Of a stretch of DNA of 64,000 bases, positions 23,401 to 38,400 are shown in pieces (position 1 is the first letter of the stretch; each line of letters opens with the position of its first letter). Position numbers and translations under genes: made by a program. Origin of the DNA: Anas platyrhynchos (taxonomy: Eukaryota; Chordata; Aves; Anseriformes; Anatidae); the NCBI RefSeq assembly GCF_047663525.1, contig NC_092588.1:90517501-90581500 (forward strand), in the 5' to 3' direction. The notes under the pieces are model-generated. The model saw only the letters and a program-made list of their open reading frames with translations, searched no databases and was not told the origin of the DNA.

Positions 23401-26400
23401 CAGCTGTTGGGGGAAGAGGGAAGAGAGGAAAGTAGTTCCATGGCATCTTGCTACACCTCCCCACCCCAGTCCCTTGTGACTGATTTTAAAGAAAAGGTAA
23501 CCTGAGGAAGGAATGAGCCTGATGTAACTGTTCTTGACAGACTACTGTAACTACTTACAAAACAGCTAGATAGGTAGTAACTTAGTTTTGGAAAGTTCAC
23601 ACAAGTGATGTTTTAAGGTTGGAAGCAACAGCTTTCTTCAGACAAACAATTCACTGTTCCACAGCAGTTACATATACTGAAGAGTAATAGTTTTAGGGAT
23701 AGTCTGGAAACAGATGTATGGAGAGATGCTGAGAAATGATCAGATAGCTTAGACTTTCCTTTCAGTGTTGTTATATACAGTGAAAATCTTAACATCACAA
23801 TTAACTGCTGCTAACATTAACAGCAGGGTCGTTTCTGCTTATCCTGACAACTGAGGATATTCTGACAGGTAAACACTTCTGATGACTATTTACAAACTCA
23901 CAATGACACAAGCTAAAAGCAGTCACTTGCTTGCAACACAGTTATGTCATTTTACTGTAGCTAGCTTTGCCACACTCATCACATACTAAAATTTGTCATA
24001 GCATCACAAATACTGATGCAAGCTACAGTAAACTAGTGCAAACAATGTTGTACCGATCTTATCAGCAATTCCTTTGATTTAACTGTATTCTATACTGTTC
24101 GTTCCACTAAGGATCTTGCACAGACAAAATTAATGATAAGCTCACTTCTTTGAAGCCATACAGTTGTCCTTCCATTATATTTAAATACTTTTCATTGTTT
24201 TTAAGGCACTTATATCAGCCAATGCATTGGTAAAGACGAAGTATAACCATATGATGTTACTTGCCAGTGCAGCATTGAGATTTGCTGTGCTCAGCACGCT
24301 CCTCAGATAGTCTTAGGTATTACAATTTCAGTCTCTAGAAGATTTTTCCAGATGACTGATTGCTCAACATGAAGGTTATATCCAGTTATAAATGGATTAA
24401 GAGTCAAGTTTGACCTAAAGACTGAAAATCTATAATGGTTGTGACTGCCTCTTGTTTCAAGTCCTCTTTTTCCTCAGTAAGCTGGCTACATACCTGCAGA
24501 CTGTCAGCACAGAAAGGTCTGATTTGCATTCACTCACAAAAAATGATTATACTGTTAGATAAGAACACCACCTCACAAACTTTTAATTATATGCGAACTG
24601 TCACAAGAGCAGTTACGATAGCATTTAGTGACTTTTTTAGCCTGTAGAGGATTCCAATAACTTTTGATGTAATTTATGGATTGATATTTTTCTACATTCA
24701 TGTGGGGCTAGCAGATACACCAGTAATAGGCAAAAAAACATTTTCAATATATCACTGATACTTTACATTCATACTTAGTTTTTTTCTGATATATCCTATA
24801 CTACATATTCAACAGAAAGCATGACTGCTTTTCAGTCATAGGACAATTACTTCGTAAGTCCAGAAAAGGAACTGCAAGGTAAGAAATTCTGCTTCTTTCA
24901 TTAATAGGCTACTATTAATATAGTACCTGCAATTTAGAGATAACTAAGCAGCTGTTACACAGTCCATGAGAAGTTTCTTTGGTTCATATCCTGACATCAA
25001 AAACTAATACCCTTTATTGCATTCAGTTTAATAAAAAGAACCAAGGAGACATTCTCAAATTCTGACAAAAGTTGGAATCTGTTCCACTTTTGTTTATTTT
25101 GAACAGACTACGGAGTATACGCTTAACGTTGCTACCTCTTACAATGTAGCCCCAGTTTTCCACTGAAAGTCTATGGACATCCAAAAACTTCAGGGGAGTA
25201 CTACACACTTTTTCTAGCAATACTATTTGTTGGTAACCTCCAGAAATTCTGTGCTTAGGAGTGATGACACTGCCTTCCATGCCTTACGCATTTCAAATAG
25301 TATTTATCTTTTCCTTGTATCTTGCCGTGTATTTCCATAGCAATTCCTCTGTTTAGAACAGTGCTGATTCTGTATTAAAACATACATGTAGCATAGGCTA
25401 CATGCACAAGATTGCTTAATAGGCTCTTCAACATTGAACCTGTCACACAGAACGAACTGGGAAGTTCCCAAATATATACTACGAGAGAAGACCCAGACTA
25501 AATAAACCAAGACTGGTCAGCACAAAGAACAGAAAAAAAGCCAGAATATTATTCTCAGAAGCTGTCCTAAATAACAAGATTACTTCATGTTTTTATACCA
25601 AAAGCAGGAAAGATATCATTTGTTCATACCTGTTACAGCCAGAAGGGCACCAAAGATTTTAATCAAAGCTAGAACAAAGGATATGCCAAAATACCCAGTC
25701 AGGGAGAAAAGGAATGCATAACCGTAAGTCTGAACTGGATGCTGCAACAACAAAAAAAGCCTGTTAGGAAAATGTGAAAACAAACCCTGAGGTATTGCAA
25801 AATGACATAAAACTACAGACTTTAATCAACTGCTTGAGCAATAATAAGCTGCTCAACAATGCATTCATGCAAAGATCTTTATTTAATTTTAGTTAAATAA
25901 TGGAAAAATAATTATGAAATTGAAATGAGTCTGGTCCTGTGATTTTGTTTTGCCTTTGTTTTTTGTTTTTTGTTTTTTTTTTAAACATTATCTGATATAT
26001 CTTATACATCAAAAACTGTAACAACTGCATTAATGTATGAACAACAGAAAACAACCAAGTTACACGATGAAAACAACATTAGAGAGTTGGTGATGTTTTT
26101 TCCAGACTATACAGAACGATGTTTTCCAATGAGGTTGTTTGTAGAAAAAAAGGAAATCTTTGCACCTACCTTTGAGCAAAACGTTACTGCAGGGCTTAAT
26201 CCACTAGTGCATGTTAATCCGAATAAAATATACAGAAAACCTATTGAATAGGAATATAAAACCTAGAATAGTTTAAGAGAAAATAATTATCAGGTGATAT
26301 TATATAAAGCAGATAATTAAACGCTTTTGAACATATGGCCCCATTAATATTTTTCAGTTTGAGTTAAATTTGAAATGTTTGAAGATACTTTTGCTAGTTA

Positions 26401-29400
26401 TTTCTTTAACAGCTGATGTACAGTGAGAAGTCAACAACAAGCATTCTTCCTACCCACAGCCACATAAGTTTTTTGTTTTTTTTTTTAAGCTAGACAGTTA
26501 ATGTCCCGAGGTCAATGTTGACTGTTAAACTCTTCAAATCCAGGATTTCACAGCCTAAATAAAGCTTCAGACAACTATATAATTAGGTTGAACAATATGC
26601 GAAAGGTAGATAGATTTCTGCTATTTATCCTGCACGTTAAAGATCCATTAAACATGCAAAGTGCAGCACTTAATCACCTTGAACTGCCAGAACGTGTCAT
26701 GAAGCATCATCTGTGCCACTTCAGTTAACCTACAGCGCACACCTGCATTACAGCTATAGGATACTGAATCTTCACATATGACCAGCTCTGGCCTAGCTCA
26801 GAACACATCTTTCTCAGCAAGGAAGTAAGCTCTTCATTTTGTCTGTACCCTAATAAAATTCCTGGCTCCATACAATGACAAGATAATCTTTATATTCACT
26901 CTTCTCATGTCAAAGCAACAACAGAAGCTGGAACTGCCCATTGATCTATACACCGGTGCAGTGGGAGGCATTCAGCTGTTTGCAGCTTTTTCTTGTGGGA
27001 AAGGGGACAGTAAGCAAAACTTGTCCACATAATATTACTAGCTAGAACACAATGATTTATTACATGCCAAAGCAGTGTCAGTTACAGACACACTTCTTAT
27101 GGAAAAGTTTTTTAATCAACTGTTTCCTTGTTGTAATATCTCTTTTCTACAAAGATAAGCCTATTAACAACTGATAGCAACACCATGAGAAGACAGAACA
27201 CGTAACACTGCTCCACAATAAAGGAGGATCGATATATGTTCCAAGAGCAGAACTGCTTTCAAGTTCACATAACAAAAAGCAAAGGTCTAGAGAAATCAGA
27301 GGCATTGTAAGGCTGGTAGCAATTGTCAGAAGACTGTTGGCAAGATGCAAATTGGGCAAGAAATCCCAAAAGAAAGCTATGGATGTACTTATGGATTTCA
27401 GAGATTATAGCTGTAGAAGGCTAAGCCGGGTCTGATAATGTTGACCTAGCTAAGAACTCTTGACTCTGGCAGCAGTCAGCAGTGGATAACGAGAAAAAGC
27501 ACAAGCAAACAAAAAGAACACAGCAATACCTTTCAGGTATATTCTTCTACTTCTCAGAAACCTGCAGGCCAAACTTCTTGAGCCAACCTAAATGATTTTC
27601 AGGCATAAATGAAGTTTGCTCCTAACCAGTTTTCTCTCCATTTATAAAGCTGTTCTCATAAGTGAGGAACTAGGTTGTCCTGTCACATCAGTCAAGTTAA
27701 ACATCAAATACAACTTCAAGATTTGTTTTTATTTGTGGCATATTCAAATAATATTGGCTACAATGAAAGGATTTGCTCATCTTGATTTGATTTTAGAGAA
27801 AAAGATGCCAAGTTCAAACCTAAGTTTTACATAAGTCATGGGATGTGAACAAATAATCCTTGTTTCAAAGAAGTATATAAAAATATTGAGCAATACTTTT
27901 TCAAAATCATGTATTTTACTGAATCAGGAACATCCAAAAGTAAAAGTTTTACTGATTTCAACAGAACAAGCTCCACAAGAGGCTGCCTCTCAAATGGTAG
28001 CACGCTCTAGAATCAGAAGTCTATCAAGTAGGAAAAGCAATGTGTTCATGTAACAGACATTCATCTATACCAGAACTGTAAACAGGTTTTTTTTGTTGTT
28101 TTTTTTTTTGGTTTGGTTGTTTTTTTTTTTTTGTTTTTTTTTTTAAGAGATCAAGTGCATGACAATACAGAAAACACTCTACTGATTTCAGGCCTGTAGG
28201 GTAGACTCTACCCTCTATGTAAAAAAAAAAGCTGCTAGAAATAATGTATTTTTTTAGCTGCAATATACATTTGCAATTGCATACCCCTGAAAAGCAGCAC
28301 CCCTGAAAGGTTAAAAACAAAACATAATGAAAAAACAGAAAACAAGAACAGAAGGAAAAAAAACGAAGAATACAGCAAGAGTCACTACTCACATATGAAA
28401 GAGAAAAACAGAATGAGTTTCCTACTTTGTTGTTTGATGTGTTGCCTGTGATAGAACACGTTATTTTAAAGTTGCAAAGGATTTCAAAGTCTGTATTAAT
28501 TCAGGCTTTTAACAACCTCCCCCCCACACCCCGACAGAATTATCAGTATGACTACTTAAATACTTTCAAATTGTGTGTGACAGAACACTAACTTCAAATC
28601 TGGTATTTACCATTTCGGAATTAGAACCATTGTGCAACTTCATAGCTTTTTCCTGTACATTTCCTATAACTGCATCTGCGCAGAGGGCAAGGGATATTAG
28701 GATCACACCTAATATAAGGAAAGAAATAAAAAACCTGTTGAGAGTATTTATCAGCAAAACAGAGCAGTGACAAAAACACTCTACTTATCCTGAAAATTCT
28801 CAGGAATAGAATAGTAATAAATATCTGTATCATTCTGAACATCAGCAGAACTACTTCATTATGCTAATAAAAGTTTTAACAATCTATAAAGCAGTGTCGA
28901 CTCCCACTCCTCTTGTGAGTTAAGTCCTGAACCACACTTGTCTCTACGCTTGATGGGAATATCTGAACATTACTAGAAAGAAGCAAGCTGTAGTTCTACG
29001 TAGTACAAGAGTGAAAGAGTGTCAATTGTATTTATTTTTGAATCAAGATAAATAACCAGATAACATTTTTTTTTTTTTTAGCAGTTAATCTATACCATTT
29101 TCCCTGGAAAAAGTAAAACAGAGGCATTAGACGTAGTGATAAAGCAAATATGAAAGGTTCAGCAAAAACCTTTCATTACAGAAATAGTTTTTTTTTTTTT
29201 CTTTTTAAAGAGAAAAGTATTGTTTAGGTATAAAATCCATAGTTTTAACATTAATGCACTTGGTCATAACAAAGTCACTACAGATTCAATAATGTAATCA
29301 GCTTTCCAATAGCAAAAATTAATAACTATTTATTGCAGTCACAATTCATTTTTCAACCTCAAAACTTCGATTCTCTCATGAATGTAACAACTGTTACATT

Positions 29401-32400
29401 TAATGTTGCAAGCTTAGGAAATTAATGATGCACACAGGTTGAAATACCCCTTCTCTAAGACGACTATATAAACCTGCAGCACAAAAAGTATCAGACACCA
29501 AAATCATGTTTATTGCCTGTCCTTGTCTTGGTCCCTGAAAAAAAAGCTGAGTGTCAGAAAAATGATGAGTGGAAGACTTGGAAGAAGCACCATTTTATCT
29601 CCCTAATATTATACTCTTAAATTCAGGGGTCTCAAAATAGGTATTCCGACGGACCAAATGGTGGATAAGCTCCTGACAGAGAAGAAAAATCCCACTTCCT
29701 ATAATTTCTATAATTTTCAGGATTGAAAGATCTTACTTTTTTTTTTAAAAAAAAAAAAAAAAAAGACCAGGTGGTATCTCCTTGGTAAGCTTCTGGATAT
29801 ATGCAAGCTTCCAAACTAGCATTTTTAGTTTGGGAACCATTTCCTTTTCCATCCTAGACATATGCAAACATGCAACTGAAACAACACGGAAGACGGTGTG
29901 GACAACAATTCATTATTCCAGTTACCATGCACTAGAAAAAGCATGAGTGAACAGAAATGACATGACAACCACAATAGTATTGGTTATGCTAAAAACCACA
30001 GTTTAGAGATATTAACCACATGGATTCAGCTCCAATCCAAAAGGTATAGTAACTCCATCCGACCAATAGCTTTGCTGCAGATCACTTCCATACAGTGATC
30101 AAGCACATCTCCATCCGTACTCTCATTCATGCCGCTTCCAAGCGGTGCTTAATGGCCAAGGCATACCACAGGACAAATGCATGGATTCAGTATTGGATTG
30201 ATATGATAAAAGTTATCTGGAATCTGAAGGGCAAGTGCACATAGAAGGGAGACGTGGGGACAAGATACATGTTAATACTACATGTGGTTTTTGGGGCACA
30301 AAGGCAGAAATCGTTCCACTTGTGACAGCATTGCACCTGCCAAGAAGCAGCAGCAAAACAGGAGTGAGTGCAGTAACATTGTGTAATATGGAAAGCATGA
30401 GTAAAAGAGATTGGAAGAAGTGGTCCTAAGTTAGTTCTAGAAGAGATGAGACTGTAGATCACGCTTCAACAGTATTTGACCCTATAAATAGCATGCTTGA
30501 AGACATTACGATACTAACCCTAGGTATACATTCATAAACTACCGCACACTTAAATGGCTTCCTCAGTAACACATTCTTGTATTTGCAATCCTCACCATGC
30601 AAGTCTGTTAAAGGATAAGTTGTTTAGAGCTTATCAGCCCCTTTAGATCTCTTCAATACTCCACCTTCTAGAGGTAGGTAACCAAGCAATAAACAACAGT
30701 GAAACGAAGGACAAAACACCTCAGTCTGCAAAACGCTAGACTGCATCCACACATATAATCTAGGGCAGAGGAACCTGCACACAAGTAACGTTTTTCTCTT
30801 TGCTGAAGATAGTTAATTTCCATTTATGCCTGTAATGCCAGAACAGTGGAAGCTTCGATAGCACCAATGTTTCAAGATCACCTCCTTCTGGACACTATTC
30901 CTTTCTAGTTTCTCTTTTTTTTGAAGGTCCTCTATTTTTCATAACTAGGATATCTACCACCACCTCTCCAATTTAAAAATGCTAGGGGATGTTTTGAGCT
31001 CTTATTACCAACTTCATCTTGAAAAAAAAAAAAAAAAAAATACTTCTTCCTTAGTTACGAATAGGTACCTGTTCTGGCAGAAGACAGTTTCTCTTTTCTT
31101 TGCTGAACTCTTTCATATGCAAACAAAACCTGTGTAGATTCCTTTTTTGAGGTGAGGTTGGATTTCAATAGCAGGAAAAAGAAAAAAAAAAAGACTTGTA
31201 AAATTCTTGAAGGCATGATATGGGCAAAACTGTTATGTCTGCTCATGATCCATTTTTAGTATTTGCATTGGACAGCAAGGACTGTGTGTTGTTTGATTTT
31301 TCAGCACAGCTTTGTTTTCTTAGAACTGTGATATGTAAAATGTTTTGTCTTCAACAAACAAGTTGATAGAAGTTCTATGAAATTCTATGAAATCATGCTA
31401 GAATCATACTAGTCTGCATGGTAAAAGTTCTACGTAAGTGTGCATATATTACTAGAACAAACTCAGAAATTTAGGGGGCTGTAAGTAGGTAGTACCAAAC
31501 ATGCAATTTTAGAGAATAATCATTTTGAAGGTTATCATGTACTTTGCTGCTTATGCTTTTAAAAGTTTTAATATCCTCAAATACTTTAATGCTCATTTCT
31601 CTATGAAAATAGAAAATAAACATTTACCGCTCCATACTTGGTTCTTATCTTGTGATTTACATTTAAGAGGGTAATTAGTCAAAAGAATGTCATTTTGCAG
31701 AGTGAGCATGGCTTTTTTTTTTTTTTTATATATAATTCTGATCACTGGTTTTACACTTCATCAGATATGTATTGCTACATTACTAAAAACCAGTACATTT
31801 CTTGAAGGAAGGGACCATATAGTTCCTTAATTCATCCAGGAAAATGAAAAAGTTTAGCTTTTCCATTAAGAAACTTTTTTTTTTTCCTGATTATATTAAG
31901 TGGCACAGAATAAAATAAGGGAACAGAGAAATGGAGAAAGTACCTCCCCAGAAGGTGCAGAGTGACAGAATTTTGAATCACCTTCCAAAGGGAAGATCCA
32001 GACTTTTGAATTCTAGAACTACATTCTAATTTCACAGAACTAACACCCCCCAAACGCTAGTGCTCTAAGCTTCAATATATACAAATTTGTTTGAAATGTA
32101 CAGAATAAACTGATAATGAAAGTGATAATGAAAGACACTGTTTATTCTCTGAAGATATTTAAAGGTTTTTATCTTGCATTTTGGCTGTATTTGTGGGCAT
32201 CAGGATTTTGCTACATTTACTGCACTTTACCCTATCCCATGCAGTTTAAGAAGGAACTTTTCAAATCTTTTCAGATTAAGTCACAGCATATATTTAAAAT
32301 GATTCATACTTTACAAAGAGAATATATCAACTTGAGTGAACTTAACTGGAATAGTCTAAAATAGGTGTAAAGGTTACATGCCTGTATGTCAGAAAACACT

Positions 32401-35400
32401 AGAATGTAATCATATGCATACCATCTTCCTTCTATAATCAAAATACATATATTTTGCTCAAGCACCCATTTACACCACCAACACATTAATTTACAGCAAG
32501 TTATATACTTCACAGGATTATATTGAGAATTTATGAGCAAGGCAAAAAAAAATATAGAGCTTAGACAACATCACAAGTCCTTTCCATTTGATCATCAGCA
32601 ACAATAAATGAAATAACATTCTGTGAAGACAAAGCTTTTTTTTTTTAAACCAGGAATTTATTCATATTTTTAGGAACAAAACCTATAAAAACGTGCCTCC
32701 ACTATTGAGGAATAAAGGTTTCACACTGAATGTTTCTCATAGAAGTTACTATAACTCATCCCAGAATTTCAAAGAAAGAACACACTAAAAGTTGATTATT
32801 CAAATGTTTTTCAAGGTTCAGTATTAATACAAACACTGACCAAGTACAAAAAATGTCTTTTAGGAATAACCAGTTCTCCTGTCACTTGAGATAGAAACTC
32901 AAGTTTTTAAACCCAAGGGGGTTAAAATATTTCTGATTTTATTCAGTATAGAAAAGTTAGAGTGTGTATAACTCTAAATAAGAGCTGTAGTAAATCTAAA
33001 TGAGATCATCAAAAAATATAAAGCGAATAGTTGTGAAATGGAAAAACAAAGTTTCAACTAAAAAAGAGTCTTTTCAAGTTTTAAAATGGTCAGACTGTAT
33101 TTTTTCATATTGACTTTTACATATCTACTGGGTAGTAAATATTTCTTAAGGACAAGCTTGTGATGTTTCATCCTAAATGGTGGTATTTCCAGAAGTTTTA
33201 AGAAACTAAAAACTAAGGCTTAGAATAAACGCCTCTACTGCCGCAGATACAGTACTGCTAGTTTACACAAAACCAAACCTGTGTTTTCAGTTTGATATGA
33301 GGCACTACACCAAGAACTCTTAGAACTTTTACGGAACACTTGCTGTAGAAAAAAATATGCATTTTAATAAACTGGAAAATATACCTTTACCTGTCAAATT
33401 GAAGTTTGGTGCAACTGTGCTGTCAGCTAAAGTAAACCATATTAATCCAAGACTCATACACAGGGCAGCAGACACATCTGCAATGTTATAACGTTTTCCT
33501 ACAAAAGCAATAAAAACAACATGAGACTGTAATCCTCTAACCATTTGGTGTTTATTCTGTCAGCAGCCTAGAAGGCAAGGAAAAATTGTTCTAATGTCTA
33601 TCTTTTACTTCAGCAGACGTCTTAATGTTCTGGTCTTTTGTGACTGGAATCCGTTTCTTCAGTAGCAGAAGTTTCTAACATGGAGGAGGATCTTAACAGA
33701 TTCTGGTAGTCAACTTTAACTTTACACCTAATGACAGAAAGCACATTCTCCCTGACAAATCACTATCTCAGTAAGTTCAGGACAACTGTGATGTTACTCT
33801 TAAATTTTCTCTTATGCAGGATACTTTGTCTGTCTTTTCTTTTTGTCGGAGAGAAGACCTTCCTAAATGTTAATACATCATTTGGGAAATTTTAAAACCC
33901 TAAATTGTCTTCGGGTTTGTGAGAGAAACGACGTAAAGAAAGGAGGTGGAGAAAGAAAGGGAAATAAAAAAAGCAGGAGTATTGATGTCTTGTTTTAAAG
34001 AAGACATTCGTCTTCTAGGAACAATACTTTCAATATAAGCCTCTAAGTTATTTTTTTTTTTAAACTGAAAAAATAAAAATCACAGTTTCTGAGAACAGAC
34101 AACTACTATAAAATTTACAGCTTTGTGAAGTTTCATGGGAATACCAGTTCAAATGATACAAAAAGATTCAATATATGATAAATACTATATGCACATATGT
34201 AAGCTTGTAAAGTTATCAAGCCTGAATAAATGTTCTTTTCTAAAAGAAAAAAGAAAAATGTATATGCTTGCCCACAGTCCTATAGAATTAAGTTTTCTAT
34301 TGCAACTAGGAGGGTGAGACAAACACACACATCATTCTTGATTTTGTTCCGTAATGCATTCATATTCAGAGTTTTACTGACTTTCTTATTGTTTGGTACA
34401 TAAAGACTCATTATAATATACTTTAACCTACAAACTCCAGACACTCTGAAGTTTATTCACGTATCTACAGTCTTCATCTGGTGTTCTCCAGAACCCTTCT
34501 TCTGTTTTTCAGATACTAACTATAACTCTAGAATTAGCCAAGGCCAATTGAAGTCAGATACACTTCCAATTAAGCATACGAACTAGGAAAAAACAACAAG
34601 CTCTTAATAAAAATCAAACTTTTCAAACAAAAAGAGCAGTGAATTCCTTCATAAATTAATTGTGGCTAGATTTTTCCATTTCAGCATTGAAAATTGTTCA
34701 TTTATGAAATGCTTTTGTTCAGAAAACAAAGTTGTATGACTTGAAAATTAAGAAAGTCTACGTAAAACTGAAGTTTTGCAAGTAACCCATAGCTTTTTTG
34801 ACCACATTTTCTGCGTAGATACTTTAGAAATTCACATTTTTCCTTCTATAGAAGAAATGCTACCTGCTCCTCCCTAGTCAAGAACCTCAGTGGGATTTAA
34901 AGTACAGGATTCCAAACTGTGTTGTCTCCCAAAAATAAGTAATCTAACAGCAAGACAAACACTTACCTTGTATAAAAACCCCGCCTACCATAACTGGAAT
35001 CAGTTTACAGCACTTGAAGATGACTTGAGTAGGATAATTCAGATATCCTAAAGAGGTATTTGACAAACCCATTGTTCCCACTGTTAAAAATGCTATCATC
35101 ATGTAGGTTTTGCCAGGAATTCTACAAAATATAAACATACAAGTCTGGGTATTACAGACACATCTAGAAGATACTTAGCTTGGAAAATTTAGGTAAAGGA
35201 ATATGTTCCTAATACAACTTGATCATTTTTCTTACTGATTTTCATTCCATAAAAAAATAAAAACACATAATGACTTGTTTCAAATTTCATTTCTTTCAAT
35301 TACTGCTAATAAATAGTGTTTAAATGCAAAACAAAAAATTTAATGGCTCACAAAGTACTGAAAAAATAATGCTCTCCCAGAAAATTAAAGACTTACAGAG

Positions 35401-38400
35401 CAATCAAGGCAAAGGCTTTAGGTTATTTATGAGAGGAAATGCAGAAAGTTGGTATACCTAGATACCCTGAATCTTAGTCCTGCCACAGTCACTGTGATGA
35501 TTTTTTGTTGAAGTTTTCATGTGAACATTGACAGCTTTAGAATGAAGAAAGCAGAAAAAAAGGTACTATTGTTTTTTAAAACTCAACAGAAAGATAAGTC
35601 ATTCAGATACCATAAACGGGACTCCTCAAACTTTTTCACACGTATTGTTTGCAGTTTGATGAAGTCATCACCTGACAACAAGTGATCCATCAGAAATTCT
35701 TACTGCACTATTTGTGATTTTTTTTTTTTTTAAGTTACTGCTGTACGCATGTTCAACTATTTTTTGTGTGTACTCAAAGCCACAATTAACATAAGATGTC
35801 ATCTTGTGGTAACCGTGTCTTACCCATAACTCATTCTGTGATGCAGGCATGCAAGAAAAATTTGTATAATAAAATTTAAGAGAGATTCAGCATAACAATG
35901 AGGAAATAGATTTTTAATGTCTACAAAAATATTCTGATTACAGAAAACAAAACAGATAATACTAAAGTTCTACACTTCCAACATAACTTATATACTGCGC
36001 CATGTACTATAAGCAGTAATTTTAATTTTAATTACCAAAATAGTTGCTAGTTACATAATGCCTAACAGGCAGCTTACACATAATCTGATGCATCTCCAAA
36101 AGACAGATAGCTTGAAATACTAGCTGTCATTGTCAAAAGTAATAACAAAAGATTCTCAAAGTTACATTGGAGAGGAATCTATTACCTAAAATCAATGTAT
36201 GAGAAGTCAGCTGATGATAACTACAAGTAACCAAAACAGGTTGTGCTCAACCAGGAAATAAAGCATCAATTAATTTTAAAAATGTGTGTACACCACGATG
36301 ACTTGTCTCCAAGCTTTCAGAATGCCTCAATATAGCTTGCAAAGGCTGTATTAGGGCAGGAAACCACAGAATGGCCACACTGAATCAGAAGGAACTACAC
36401 CATATCTTTAGGATTCAAGACAGCAAGAATCTACTTGGTTGACTGCAGTGAAGACAGAATAATTCAATGGCAGAGTGACACATTCTTTCAAAAAATGTGA
36501 ATGCCATGTGGAAGAAAGCAAAGCTTTGATACTGTCCAAGATGCATAGGAACCTGTTGGTTAGGAAGAGACAAAGTCTGAGGAAAAGACATTTGGGTGAG
36601 AGATAGTTTTAAGTGCTGTGAATTGCACTTGGGGCTTTCTAGACATAATAAAAAGAAGCAGCACAAACAAGACTCACTCTATATCAACTACCTTAGAGAC
36701 AAAACACACTCCATAGGCAGAACAAAGTGACAGGAAGGACAGTCAACAAGACTGTTCGCAGGTCTGAAGCCTAAGTGGGTGCTTATGAAATATTTTCTAA
36801 CATCGTCTAGTAAGTACAGATCTTTAATTTTTTTTTTTAATACTACAGATCTGCTTCCAATACCTTACAAAATTTACATTTGAACAACAGAAATTTACCA
36901 TAAATATCAAAATATTTCCTTGTTGATGGATAGCGTGCAAATGCTTGGAAAAAACACATACCTTCTCCTTTTGTCCTGAACCAACTGCAATTCTATTAGT
37001 CCAAAAATGGAATAAAATCCAAATTGCACTAAAGTGAGGTACCAACCAAAAGGTTTAAAACCTTCCACGGAAAATATCAATTCCTATAAAAACAAAAACC
37101 CACCAATGTCACATGCATACACCAAAACATTGAAGTCAACACATTTTTCTTCACGTACATGCAAATCTAGCCTTTGCACCTGCCAGTTATTAACTAGAAT
37201 TCAGCTGTCACATATTACTTGCAAAGTACTGAAAAAGACAATTTAGTTTCTTCAAAAGATGGGAACATTTACTTCTGGTGTAAATCTACTGAAAATAATA
37301 AATTGATTCATTGGGGGGGGGGGGGGAATACATTTGATCCATGAATATTTATCACAAAATACGGATGGTTTTCTGTCTGTTTTTCAGTTCATTTACTTAC
37401 AGAAATACTTTTTGCTGGAATTTGTAAATAACTTACAATAAATGAAATTCAAGCTTTCTCTAAGAGACATATTTACTAGTAATTTTCATCTCTTATAAAT
37501 GCGGACCTAAAATTTTGAGTTCCTAAATTAAATAGCATTTGTGAGTTTATAAATTTGTAGGCTTTAAGGATATTTAAAAGTGGAACAATTTGCTATGGAA
37601 AAATACATGCACTGCATAAAGCATTTATGTATGTGTCAGGTATAATTAGAGAGGGCAGAAGAACTATACAGTGGAAAAAAAAAAGTTGCTTAGTATTTTC
37701 CTTTTAGAGATTCTGTTCTGCTTTCTGTTATAAACAAACTTACTCTTTGAAAGTAACTATTTTCCAATTAAATTTTTTAAGCTGTTTTTGAAAACTACAC
37801 TGGAAACGTGATTATTTGAATATATTTTTTAAATCACTGCTTTATTGAGAAGACACATCTCAACTTCTAAAGAAAGGTACAGAAATGTAACTTGATAAGA
37901 GCAAAAAGGTTGGCAGTAAAAGAAATTCTTATCTAAAACAACATAAAATCTAGCATTTGCCCAAAGATTACGCTTACACTTAACAAATCACCATAGTCTG
38001 TTTCAGCCCTGTACTAAATAAAATACAGAGAAAACAGACTAGTACTACTCTGCTACGCTCACAGAACTCAGATGAGTATGGAGGTTTCAACACCAGTTGA
38101 GACTTGCATGTGTGTCTGTACCATTCTATTTTTTTTTTCAGAAGACTATGAGGTCACATATAAAAACATACATTAAAAACAATTTTGTATAGCACAGTGT
38201 GCCTTAGACACAGACGTAAAAAAGCAAGTCAAAGTGAACCAAACCAAACCTCATAGCCACATTAACTGTGGCGAAGTCTTATATTACATAATGGCTTACT
38301 GCTCTTACAATTCTGAAAGCTTCACAATCAATATCCATTTTAGATGTCTACACAGACTAAAATAAATACTATGTTACTACTGCACTAAAACTTAAAGAAA

